DNA from: Nocardioides sp. cx-173
GTDB lineage: Bacteria; Actinomycetota; Actinomycetes; Propionibacteriales; Nocardioidaceae
Direction: 5' to 3'
Assembly (NCBI RefSeq): GCF_021117365.1
Contig: NZ_CP088262.1
Span: forward strand, 868,001-932,000
Length of the DNA: 64,000 bases
This document shows positions 51,663 through 59,702 of this stretch, piece after piece. A program made the position numbers and the translations under genes. Under the pieces are notes generated by a model. The model saw only the letters and a list, made by a program, of their open reading frames with translations. It ran no database searches and was not told the origin of the DNA. Within the stretch, counting starts at the first letter, position 1, and each line of letters begins with the position of its first letter.

Positions 51663-53311
51663 GCCTGGCTCAGCCCGGGCAGGTCCTCGGCGTCGACGAT
51701 CCGGTAGGCGTAGCCCTGCTCGGCGAGGAAGCGCTGGCGGTTCTGGGCGAAGTCGGCGTCCACGGTGTCACGGCTCACGATCGTGTAGAAGTGCGCCGAG
51801 CGGCCCTCGGTCTTGGGTCGCAGCAGCCGGCCCAGACGCTGCGCCTCCTCCTGGCGGGAGCCGAAGGAGCCGGACACCTGGATCGCGACCTCGGCGGAGG
51901 GCAGGTCGATGGAGAAGTTGGCGACCTTGCTGACCACCAGCATGCCGATCTCGCCGCTGCGGAAGGCGTCGAAGAGCCGCTGACGCTCCTTGACCGGCGT
52001 CTCGCCCTTGATGACCGGCGCGTCCAGCGCCGCGGAGAGCTCGTCGAGCTGGTCGAGGTACTGGCCGATGACCAGCGTCGGCTGGCCCGGGTGCTGGGCG
52101 ACCAGGTCCCGCACCACCTGCACCTTGTGGTGGGTGCACGACGCGAGTCGGTAGCGCTCCTCGGGCTCGGCTGTCGCGTAGGCGATCCGCTCCTGGGTGG
52201 GCAGCGTGACCCGCACCTCGACGCAGTCGGCCGGCGCGATCCATCCCTGCGCCTCGATGTCCTTCCACGGGGCGTCGTACCGCTTGGGCCCGATCAGCGA
52301 GAACACGTCGCCCTCGCGGCCGTCCTCGCGCACCAGCGTGGCGGTGAGCCCGATCCGGCGGCGGGCCTGCAGGTTGGCGGTCATGCGGAAGATCGGTGCC
52401 GGGAGCAGATGCACCTCGTCGTAGACGATCAGCCCCCAGTCGCGGGCGTCGAGCAGCTCGAGGTGCGAGTAGACGCCCTTGCGGCGCGTGGTCATCACCT
52501 GGTACGTCGCGATCGTGACCGGCCGGATCTCCTTGACCGCGCCGGAGTACTCGCCGATCTCGTCCTCGGTGAGCGTCGTGCGGCGCACCAGCTCGTCCTT
52601 CCACTGCCGCGCGCTCACCGTGTTGGTGACCAGGATCAGCGTCGTGGCCTGCGCCTGGGCCATCGCGGCCGCGCCGACCAGCGTCTTCCCGGCCCCGCAG
52701 GGCAGCACCACGACCCCGGACCCGCCGTGCCAGAACGACTCGGCGGCGTCCCGCTGGTAGTCACGCAGGTGCCACTCCGACTCGTCGAGCGCGATCGGGT
52801 GCGCCTCACCGTCGACGTACCCGGCGAAGTCCTCGGCCGGCCACCCCAGCTTGAGCAGCGCCTGCTTGAGGTTGCCCCGCTCCGAGGCGTGCACCAGCAC
52901 GGTGTCTCCGTCGAGGCGCTCGCCGATCATCCCGGCGACCTTCTTGGCGCGCAGCACCTCCTCGAGCACCGGCCGGTCGTTGCTGACCATCACCAGCCCG
53001 TGGACGGGGTGCTTCTCCAGGCGCAGCCGGCCGTAGCGGGCCATGGTCTCGGCGATGTCGACCAGGAGCGCGTGCGGGACGGCGTACCGGCTGAACTCCA
53101 GCAGCGTGTCGATCACCTGCTCCGCGTCGTGCCCGGCGGCGCGTGCGTTCCACAGCCCCAGGGGCGTCAGCCGGTAGGTGTGGATGTGCTCCGGAGACCG
53201 CTCCAGCTCCGCGAACGGCGCGATCGCCCGCCGGCACGCGGCGGCCTGCTCGTGGTCGATCTCGAGCAGGAGGGTCTTGTCCGACTGGACGATGAGGGGG
53301 CCGTCGTTCAC
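51659..53311 (-). CDS. DNA repair helicase XPB
   Basis: 550 residues. N-terminal damage-recognition-like domain (~1-175), then two helicase domains with Walker A LPCGAGKT (203-210), DEVH (298-301), TATLVR and QRLGRLLRPKT. It is the bacterial homologue of eukaryotic XPB (Rv0861c, ercc3, in M. tuberculosis), a 3'-5' DNA translocase linked to excision repair. GTG at 53311 lies 6 bp after TAGACT (53318-53323). Two palindromes with arms GAGTTTCACCGGG/CCCGGTGAAACTC sit just upstream, one over the -35 position. The helicase-associated gene is 0.7 kb upstream, as in mycobacteria. Confidence 0.95.
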   Translation of the reverse strand: MNDGPLIVQSDKTLLLEIDHEQAAACRRAIAPFAELERSPEHIHTYRLTPLGLWNARAAGHDAEQVIDTLLEFSRYAVPHALLVDIAETMARYGRLRLEKHPVHGLVMVSNDRPVLEEVLRAKKVAGMIGERLDGDTVLVHASERGNLKQALLKLGWPAEDFAGYVDGEAHPIALDESEWHLRDYQRDAAESFWHGGSGVVVLPCGAGKTLVGAAAMAQAQATTLILVTNTVSARQWKDELVRRTTLTEDEIGEYSGAVKEIRPVTIATYQVMTTRRKGVYSHLELLDARDWGLIVYDEVHLLPAPIFRMTANLQARRRIGLTATLVREDGREGDVFSLIGPKRYDAPWKDIEAQGWIAPADCVEVRVTLPTQERIAYATAEPEERYRLASCTHHKVQVVRDLVAQHPGQPTLVIGQYLDQLDELSAALDAPVIKGETPVKERQRLFDAFRSGEIGMLVVSKVANFSIDLPSAEVAIQVSGSFGSRQEEAQRLGRLLRPKTEGRSAHFYTIVSRDTVDADFAQNRQRFLAEQGYAYRIVDAEDLPGLSQA

Positions 53312-53333
53312 CTGGTGAGTCTACGGACCGGGT

Positions 53334-53423
53334 GAGTTTCACCGGGTCCCCGGTGAAACTCCTGCCTCCCGCACGAAGTTTCGTAGGGGAGGCGTGAGTT
53401 TCACCGGGTGCCCGGTGAAACTC
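53334..53423. repeat. Cluster of three palindromes upstream of the XPB gene
   Basis: Palindrome 1 (53334-53361) and palindrome 3 (53396-53423) are 28 bp each with identical 13-bp arms, GAGTTTCACCGGG and its complement, around TC or TG. Between them a third stem (about 53364-53394) pairs GCCTCCC...ACGAA with TTCGT...GGGGAGGC. The cluster lies between the CGNR stop and the XPB promoter; palindrome 1 covers the expected XPB -35. It could be an operator pair, a terminator of the CGNR gene, or both. Confidence 0.8.
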
Positions 53424-53435
53424 CCGGCGCTGCCC

Positions 53436-53978
53436 TCACGCGGACTGCGCAAGCGCCTCGGCCTCGGCCTTGCGGCGCGCGCGGTACGCCGCCACGTTGG
53501 CGCGCGAGGAGCAGCGCTCGGAGCAGTAGCGGCGCGAGCTGTTGGGGGAGGTGTCGACGAAGACGTGGTCGCAGGAGGCCGCCTCGCAGACCCCGAGGCG
53601 GGTGGGGCCGAGATCGCAGACGAGGGTGGCCAGCCCCAGGAGCGCCTCGCCGACGAGCAGCTCGGCGACCGAGGCCGCCTTGGTGGCGACGTGCAGGTGC
53701 AGGTCGTCGCCGTCGTGGTCGGAGATCCGCGGGGTGATCGGGTGGCGCACCATCAGCTCGTTGAGGCCGTCGACGACGCCGCGCGTGTCCGCGGCGGCCG
53801 ACGCCTCGAAGACCGGGCGCAGCTCGCGCTGGAAGCGCCGCAGCTGCTGGAGGTCGCGCTCGGTGCACTGCTCGTGCAGCCACTCGCGGCCGTCGAGGTG
53901 GTCCACGAGCGCCTCGATGTCGCTCAGCTCGGTGTTGAGCAGACCGGCCGAGCGCTCGGCGTACCTGACGAAGTCCAC
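53436..53978 (-). CDS. CGNR zinc-finger domain protein (ABATE-type regulator)
   Basis: 180 residues: an N-terminal helical ABATE-like domain (~1-125) and a C-terminal zinc finger (~128-170) with CEAASCDHVFVDTS and YCSERCSSRANVAAYRARR. The name-giving CGNR is CSSR here. Members are thought to bind DNA and a small ligand. GTG at 53978 is 6 bp after TAGAAT (53985-53990), and the TAG of that hexamer is the stop codon of the helicase-associated gene. It may regulate the palindromes just downstream, which is inference. Confidence 0.85.
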   Translation of the reverse strand: MDFVRYAERSAGLLNTELSDIEALVDHLDGREWLHEQCTERDLQQLRRFQRELRPVFEASAAADTRGVVDGLNELMVRHPITPRISDHDGDDLHLHVATKAASVAELLVGEALLGLATLVCDLGPTRLGVCEAASCDHVFVDTSPNSSRRYCSERCSSRANVAAYRARRKAEAEALAQSA

Positions 53979-53987
53979 GCAGCGATT

Positions 53988-56252
53988 CTACGAACTGCTG
54001 TCCAACGACTTCACGTTGGTGATGCGGTGGACGGCGAAGGTGCGCACGTCGTCGGCCCGGTGGTCGCGCGCGGTGAGCTGTCCGCCCTCGACCGAGAGCG
54101 GGTCGACGATGCGGTCGGTGGCGGTGCCGTGGTTGTCGACGTAGCCGATGAGCACCGAGCCACCGGCCTCGATGGCCTCGCGCAGCGCGGCCAGCGAGCC
54201 ACTGGGCGACAGGGTGGACCCGGACGCCGGCCGCGACGCCGCCGCCCGGTCGCCGGAGCGCACGGCGGTGATGGTCGCGGCGATCCTGGCCGCCTCGTGG
54301 GCCGTCGCGGTCGCCGCGCGGCGACCGCGCGGGATGCGGGCGCGCAGCTGGTCGGGCCGGGTCACCCGCACCGTGCCGTCGGCGGCCTCGACGACCGGTG
54401 CCGCCCCGAGGTCGCGCAGCCGGGGGAGCAGCACCTCGATCGGGGTGTCGCTCACGATCACCGTCGGCGCCAGCCGCCGCAGGCCGAGCGCTCCGGCCTT
54501 GGGGTGGTGCAGCAGCTCGGTCAGGGCGGCCTCGTCGTCGGAGCGCAGAAAGGACTCGGCCTGCCCCACCCGGATCGCCCCGAACGTGCGCACCGTGTCG
54601 TCCACGAGGTAGGTCAGCGGCTGCGGGACGGGGGTGCGCGAGACCGTGCCGAGGAACTCGTGCACCTCCGCGGCCGTCCAGCCGAGGTCGAGCGCGCGGC
54701 GTACGGACGCCGGCGTGAAGCGGTACGTCGTCGCACCCCCGCGCGACTCCACGTCCGCCACGAGCTGCAGTCGCCGTGCGAGCGAGGACTCCAGCGGGCC
54801 CGGCGCCACGGCGGTGAGGTCGGCCTGGATGAGCACGTGGTCGACCGGCTCGGGCAGCAGGGCCGCCATCGTGTCGTGGGAGTCGCCGCCGTCGAGCAGG
54901 ACGCGCGCGTAGGACGCCAGCCCGCCCAGGCCGGTGAGACCCAGTGCCGCGGCCTCCTCGACGGCCCAGGCGACCTGGTCGGCCCGCGAGCGCGGCCGGC
55001 GGGGACGCAGCCAGGCCAGCCGTGCCAGGAGGGACGGGAGCCCGGTGCCGGCCGCGAGGACGGTGCCGGGCGGCAGCTCGGCGAGCACCCGCAGCGTCAT
55101 GGCCCGGGACTCGGGCATGCTCCGCGCGGCGAGCTCGGGGGTGAGTACGTTCCACGGCTTGCCGGCCGCGTCGCGGCTGCCGACCAGGCCCGGCATCCGC
55201 GGGCTCTCCAGCCACGAGCGCGCCACGGTCGCCCAGCGGGCCGGCACGTCCTGGGCGGTCCAGGTGTCGAACACGTCGGTCGGCACCCACACCAGGTTGC
55301 CGTCGGCGTCGGCCCGCGAGGCGAGGAGCCCCGCGGCCGAGGCGGTCTCGACGAGCAGGGCCGCGGCGCGCTCGTCGACGTGCAGGAAGCTGGCCGCGGC
55401 CTTCAGCTCGCGGACCCCCAGCCCGCCGCTGCGCAGGGCCGGCGGAGGGTGGGTGCCCCAGTGGTCGAGCAGCAGCTCGAGGCGGCGTACGAGCTCGAAG
55501 GCGGCGCCACCCGCGACCCGGTCCACCAGGGCCGGCTCACGCTGCGTGGTCGAGAGCGCGGGGACCTGGTCGACCGGCTCGGTCGTGGTCCGGCCGCCCC
55601 GCAGCACCAGGCCCACCTCGCCGGGCAGGACCACGGTGCCCGTGGCGCGCGGGACCAGCAGCCGCCGGGAGAGCAGCTCCTCCGCCGGGGTCGCGGCCTC
55701 GCTCGGCAGCAGCGTGTGGCGCGCGGCGCTGGTGGTCGCCTCGCCGCCCTGCTCGAGGACGTGGTCCAGCAGCGCCCGAGCCGGGGCCGACAGCTCGGCC
55801 AGAGCGTGCTCGACCTGGTCGGGGGTCAGTGGGTCGGCGCTGCGCGGTCGCAGCCCGCTCACGCCGGACTCCGGGCCGCCGGTCAGGGCCTCAGCGACCC
55901 CGGTGAGCGGACGCAGCCCGGAGGTCGAGTCCCAGACCAGCGCAAGCCCGCGCAGACGCTCCAGAGCCGCCTCCACAGCACCCGGCGCGGCGTGCACGGT
56001 GGAGCCGAGTTCGGCCGGTGTGGTTTGACCGCTGACCACCAGGGCATCTAGGACACAGAGCTCGAGACGCGTCAGCGCGTCGAGGGCACGGACGACCGAC
56101 GTACGCACGGCAGCGCGCGAGGCGAGCTGACCGAAATCATGAGGGGCGGGAGTGGCGAGATCGGGACGCTCGGAGAGCAGGGTCGACAGCCGCTCGTCCG
56201 TCCAGCTGCGCAGCTGGTCGGCGAGCGATCGGAACCCCCTGGTCGTACTCAT
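53988..56252 (-). CDS. Helicase-associated protein with XPB/Ssl2-like and WYL domains
   Basis: 754 residues, homologue of M. tuberculosis Rv0862c. It starts TTRGFRSLADQLRSWTDERL, contains winged-helix-like segments, a region matching the helicase conserved C-terminal domain of XPB/Ssl2 type (VDHVLIQADLTAVAPGPLESSLARRL, TYRFTPASVRRALDLGWTAAEVHEFL), and ends in a WYL domain (~690-750; VLIGYVDNHGTATDRIVDPLSVEGGQL). No Walker motifs, so it is not a helicase itself; it probably partners XPB or binds nucleic acid. ATG at 56252 with TAGCGT (56260-56265) 7 bp upstream. A longer frame to 56795 is a shadow of the phosphatase gene. Confidence 0.85.
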   Translation of the reverse strand: MSTTRGFRSLADQLRSWTDERLSTLLSERPDLATPAPHDFGQLASRAAVRTSVVRALDALTRLELCVLDALVVSGQTTPAELGSTVHAAPGAVEAALERLRGLALVWDSTSGLRPLTGVAEALTGGPESGVSGLRPRSADPLTPDQVEHALAELSAPARALLDHVLEQGGEATTSAARHTLLPSEAATPAEELLSRRLLVPRATGTVVLPGEVGLVLRGGRTTTEPVDQVPALSTTQREPALVDRVAGGAAFELVRRLELLLDHWGTHPPPALRSGGLGVRELKAAASFLHVDERAAALLVETASAAGLLASRADADGNLVWVPTDVFDTWTAQDVPARWATVARSWLESPRMPGLVGSRDAAGKPWNVLTPELAARSMPESRAMTLRVLAELPPGTVLAAGTGLPSLLARLAWLRPRRPRSRADQVAWAVEEAAALGLTGLGGLASYARVLLDGGDSHDTMAALLPEPVDHVLIQADLTAVAPGPLESSLARRLQLVADVESRGGATTYRFTPASVRRALDLGWTAAEVHEFLGTVSRTPVPQPLTYLVDDTVRTFGAIRVGQAESFLRSDDEAALTELLHHPKAGALGLRRLAPTVIVSDTPIEVLLPRLRDLGAAPVVEAADGTVRVTRPDQLRARIPRGRRAATATAHEAARIAATITAVRSGDRAAASRPASGSTLSPSGSLAALREAIEAGGSVLIGYVDNHGTATDRIVDPLSVEGGQLTARDHRADDVRTFAVHRITNVKSLDSSS

Positions 56253-56294
56253 CCTTCCCACGCTATCCGGCCACGCCACCCGGGGAGGCAGAAG

Positions 56295-57116
56295 ATGACC
56301 GGTGTGGAGCTGCACCACGGGGCCGCCACGGACGTGGGGCTGGTGCGTGAGGCCAACGAGGACGCCTTCCTGGTCGCGCCGCCGGTGTTCGTCGTGGCCG
56401 ACGGGATGGGCGGCCACGACCGCGGCGACGTCGCCTCGGCGATCGTGGTGGAGGAGTTCGCGCGGCTCGCCGACCAGGGCTACGACCCGGCCCGCGGCGC
56501 CGCCGTCGTCGCGGAGACGCTGGAGGAGTGCCAGGCCCGGATCGCCGAGTACGACGCCAGCCAGCGCGCGCAGGGAGCTCCCGACTTCTCGGCCGGCACC
56601 ACCGCGGTGGTCGCGCTGCTGATCGAGCAGTCCGGTGAGCCCAAGTGGCTCCTGGCCAACGTCGGTGACTCGCGCGTCTACCGCTACAACCACGGGGCGC
56701 TCGAGCAGGTGAGCGTCGACCACAGCCTGGTGCAGGAGCTGGTCGAGTCCGGTGCGATCACCGCCTCCGACGCCGCGGTGCACCCCGAGCGGCACGTGAT
56801 CACGCGGGCGCTCGGCGGCTCCGGCAGCACGGAGGCCGACTACTTCGTGCTGCCGCTGTCCGCCGCCGAGCGCCTGGTCCTGTGCTCCGACGGGGTCAGC
56901 GGGATGATCGACGACCGCCGGATGGAGGAGATCCTGGGCGCTGCGGACGACCCTCGCGACGCCGCCGACCAGATGGTCGCGGCCGCCGTCGCGGCGGGTG
57001 GGCGGGACAACGCGACCGCAGTGGTCGTCGATGTGGTGGGATTGGTCGCCGAGACCCCGTACGACTCCGAGCGCCAGCGGGTGAGTCTCGAGGAGAAGTT
57101 GGGAGCCCTGCCATGA
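56295..57116 (+). CDS. PP2C-family protein Ser/Thr phosphatase
   Basis: 273 residues with all PP2C metal motifs: GLVREANEDAFL, VADGMGGHDRGDVAS, LANVGDSRVYRY, LCSDGVSGMID and GGRDNATAVVVDV. No membrane helix, so it is cytosolic, unlike PstP. Would reverse phosphorylation by Ser/Thr kinases such as the one at 8.5 kb. ATG at 56295 after GGAGGCAGAAG. Its TGA overlaps the ATG of the FHA gene (ATGA), and a second FHA protein follows, forming a three-gene signalling operon. Confidence 0.93.
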   Translation: MTGVELHHGAATDVGLVREANEDAFLVAPPVFVVADGMGGHDRGDVASAIVVEEFARLADQGYDPARGAAVVAETLEECQARIAEYDASQRAQGAPDFSAGTTAVVALLIEQSGEPKWLLANVGDSRVYRYNHGALEQVSVDHSLVQELVESGAITASDAAVHPERHVITRALGGSGSTEADYFVLPLSAAERLVLCSDGVSGMIDDRRMEEILGAADDPRDAADQMVAAAVAAGGRDNATAVVVDVVGLVAETPYDSERQRVSLEEKLGALP

Positions 57117-58399
57117 CCCAGGACGTCAGCACGTGGTCCTACCGGCCCGGAGACTGGCTGGCGATCTTCGGCGCCGCCACGACCCTGCTCCTCCCGGCCA
57201 GCGAGAAGGCCAGGGCCGCCCAGCTGTGGGACAAGGTCGACGGAGGCGCCGGCTTCGCCGAGACCCTCGACGGGGTGGTCGCCCCAGGTCTGAGCGCGCT
57301 CCCGGCCTTCGTGCTCATCGGCACCGGGGAGGGGCCGACCAAGGTGATCGTCCGCGGTGCTGGCGTCCGCGCCACGCTGACGACCTCCGAGGACACCGTC
57401 GTCCTCGACGGGGCGACGGCCACCATCTGGCACGAGCGCTCCCTGGACGGGGTCACCGCGCTGAGCGTCGAGGTGGGGGACGCGCCGTCGGGTCCCGACT
57501 ACCGCATCGAAGGCGGCCTGGTCCGGGTCTCGCGCCTGGACCTGCCCCCGCACGGCGCCGGGGCCGGCGCCCCCATGCCCGCGCCCGTCGCCGCCCAGCC
57601 CGCCGTCGTCGAGCAGCCCGAGACCGAGCGCCTCGACGTCCCCGCCCATGCCGCGGCCCTGGACGGCGAGGAGGAGCCGGTGGACGCCGGCAGCGGCGAC
57701 TTCGGCGACGGTGAGAGCCGTGGCCTCAGCCTGATGGAGCCGGTGCCGGAGGCCGAGCCGGAGTCGGAGCCGGACACGTCCGGCCTCGTGTGGGCCGACG
57801 AGGGCGGCAGCGAGCCGATCGAGGCCGCGGAGCCCTCGGGCGGCCCGTTGCCGCCCTTGCCTCCGCCGCCGGTGCCCGGGGTAGCGCCCCTCCCCGGCCC
57901 GCCTCCGGCCGACGCGACGACGCCGCCCGCGTCCGCCGCCCCGCACACCGACCACGACGGGCTGACCCAGGCGGGGGCGTCGACCGGCGAGTTCGCCCGC
58001 GAGCAGCCCGGCATCCCGGGCCAGCCGCCCGCGCCCCAGGTGACCCGGCCGGTGGCCCGGCTGGTGATCTCCAACGGCGACACGGTCGAGGTCGACCGCG
58101 TGGTCCTGATCGGGCGCGCGCCCGAGGCTCGCCGGTTCACCGCGACCGAGCAGCCCCGGCTGGTCACCGTGCCCAGCCCGCTGCACGAGATCTCCTCCAC
58201 CCACGTCGAGGTACGGCCCGGCTCCGGCGCCGACCACGGCAGCGCCGTCGTCACCGACATGGGCTCCACCAACGGCACCGTCCTGGTCCAGCCCGGGCTG
58301 GGGCCCGAGGACCTCAAGCCGGGCATCGCCGTGCAGCTCATCCCGGGGGCGATCATCAACCTCGGCGACGGGGTGACCATCCAGGTCACCAACCCCTGA
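57113..58399 (+). CDS. FHA-domain protein with unknown N-terminal domain
   Basis: 428 residues. The N-terminal ~145 are a compact domain I do not recognise (WSYRPGDWLAIFGAATTLLLP, GVVAPGLSALPAFVLIG). A long acidic/proline-rich linker (~150-300) follows, then an FHA domain (~320-428) with IGRAPEARR, STHVEVRPG and TDMGSTNGTVL (phosphothreonine-binding Ser, Thr and Asn). It should dock phosphorylated proteins. Translationally coupled to the PP2C phosphatase. The linker is biased in composition, so its length may vary between strains. Confidence 0.88.
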   Translation: MTQDVSTWSYRPGDWLAIFGAATTLLLPASEKARAAQLWDKVDGGAGFAETLDGVVAPGLSALPAFVLIGTGEGPTKVIVRGAGVRATLTTSEDTVVLDGATATIWHERSLDGVTALSVEVGDAPSGPDYRIEGGLVRVSRLDLPPHGAGAGAPMPAPVAAQPAVVEQPETERLDVPAHAAALDGEEEPVDAGSGDFGDGESRGLSLMEPVPEAEPESEPDTSGLVWADEGGSEPIEAAEPSGGPLPPLPPPPVPGVAPLPGPPPADATTPPASAAPHTDHDGLTQAGASTGEFAREQPGIPGQPPAPQVTRPVARLVISNGDTVEVDRVVLIGRAPEARRFTATEQPRLVTVPSPLHEISSTHVEVRPGSGADHGSAVVTDMGSTNGTVLVQPGLGPEDLKPGIAVQLIPGAIINLGDGVTIQVTNP

Positions 58400-58415
58400 C
58401 CCGAGAGACGGACAC

Positions 58416-59603
58416 ATGAGCGCGCCGCAAGACGCCACGACGTACCCGCCTGCCGAGCTGGACCGTCGCTTCTACGCCTTCACGATCGATCGGCTCCTCG
58501 CGTGGAGCTTGTACGCCGCCGCGTCGTACGCCGCCTACGTCTGGCTCCTCGAGCCGGGCAACGTCGCCGGCGGGGTCGCGCTGATCGCCGGCACGGTGCT
58601 GCTGCTCGGTCTGCTCTCCGCGCTGCTGCTCGGGCTCAAGGGCACCTCGCCCGGCAAGGCGCTGGTCGGGCTGCGGGTGGTGGAGGACGAGTCCGGCAGG
58701 CCGATCGGCGTCGCCCGTGCGCTGCTGCGCACGCTCGTGCTGGGCATCGCGACCCTGCCCACGGCCGGGCTCGGCGTCGCGACGCTGGCCTGGACGGCGG
58801 TGATGGATCCGGCCAACCAGCGCCGCGGGTGGCACGACCACCTCAGCCACGGTGTGGTCGTGGACGTCCGGCCGGTGCCCGAGGTCGAGGAGGAGGAGGA
58901 TGTCCGTCCGCGCCAGCTCGTGAACCTCACCGCCATGCGCCTGGTCCCCGCCCCCGCGGCGGCTCCCGTGGCGACCCCGGCGCGCGCGCCGAAGCCGAGC
59001 TCGCCGCCGGCACCGCGCGCCCCGCGCCCCGCCGCGCCGCCTCCTCCCGCCCCCGTGGCAGCCCCGGCCGCCCCTGCCCCGCCGCCAGCTCCACCGGCAC
59101 CGGCACCAGCACCGGCACCGGCGCCTCGCCACGCGGCCCCGGTGGCGGCGCCCCCCTCGCCCGCCCCGCCCTCCCCGCCCGCCCAGCCGGCCCCTGCGCC
59201 GGCAGCTGCGCCGGCCGCGCCGACCCGGGTGTCGCAGCTGGGTCCACCGCTGGTGCCCGAGCCCAGTCAGGTGCCGCACTGGCGGGTCACCTTCGACACC
59301 GGCGAGACCTTCGTCGTCGAGGGCCTCGCCCTCGTCGGGCGCCGGCCCGAGGCGCGGGCGGGGGAGACCGTGGCGCACCTGGTGCCCCTGCGCTCCACCG
59401 ACATGTCCCTGTCGAAGACCCACGCCCAGTTCCAGGCCACGCCGGCCGGGGCGCTGGTGGTGATGGACCGGGGCTCGACCAACGGCTCGATCGTGATCCG
59501 GCAGGGGATCTCCAAGGCGCTGACCGCCGGACGGCCCACGACGCTGCTCGCCGGCGACACCGTGCGCTTCGGTGACCGGCAGATGACGGTCGAGCGCGCC
59601 TGA
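58416..59603 (+). CDS. RDD-family membrane protein with C-terminal FHA domain
   Basis: 395 residues. RDD domain at the N-terminus (~8-150) with LDRRFYAFTIDRLLAWSL, several membrane helices and KGTSPGKALVGLRVVED. Then a very low-complexity Pro/Ala linker (~165-270, many PAP repeats) and an FHA domain (~285-395; LVGRRPEARAG, SKTHAQFQ, DRGSTNGSIV). It would bring a phosphopeptide-binding module to the membrane. Starts 16 bp after the previous FHA gene. Convergent with signal peptidase I across a palindromic repeat. Substrate or partner unknown. Confidence 0.88.
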   Translation: MSAPQDATTYPPAELDRRFYAFTIDRLLAWSLYAAASYAAYVWLLEPGNVAGGVALIAGTVLLLGLLSALLLGLKGTSPGKALVGLRVVEDESGRPIGVARALLRTLVLGIATLPTAGLGVATLAWTAVMDPANQRRGWHDHLSHGVVVDVRPVPEVEEEEDVRPRQLVNLTAMRLVPAPAAAPVATPARAPKPSSPPAPRAPRPAAPPPPAPVAAPAAPAPPPAPPAPAPAPAPAPRHAAPVAAPPSPAPPSPPAQPAPAPAAAPAAPTRVSQLGPPLVPEPSQVPHWRVTFDTGETFVVEGLALVGRRPEARAGETVAHLVPLRSTDMSLSKTHAQFQATPAGALVVMDRGSTNGSIVIRQGISKALTAGRPTTLLAGDTVRFGDRQMTVERA

Positions 59604-59608
59604 CACCG

Positions 59609-59702
59609 ACCCGTCAGAAACTCGCCGTACTCGCCGCTGACCCGTCACAAACTTTCTGACGGGTCAGCGAGATCTGCCGCGAGTTAGTGACGGGTCAGCG
59701 GT
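59609..59702. repeat. Nested palindromes of the CTGACCCGTCA family
   Basis: Four related half units: GACCCGTCAGAAACTCG from 59609, CCGCTGACCCGTCAC from 59634, TTTCTGACGGGTCAGCG from 59654 and GTGACGGGTCAGCGG near 59688-59702. The second pairs with the fourth, and the first with the third, giving nested stems between convergent genes (RDD/FHA and lepB). Same family as the palindrome at 41000-41034, and in both places the last unit ends right at the stop of the minus-strand gene. Confidence 0.8.

Noticed and set aside
53334..53423. Possible CRISPR array in the repeated palindromes
   Set aside because: Only two copies, each self-complementary over 28 bp, one spacer that is itself a stem, and no cas gene in the window.
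51050..56051. Long plus-strand frames opposite XPB and the helicase-associated gene
   Set aside because: Same shadow effect; the minus-strand frames carry Walker A, DEVH and WYL motifs and clear promoters.
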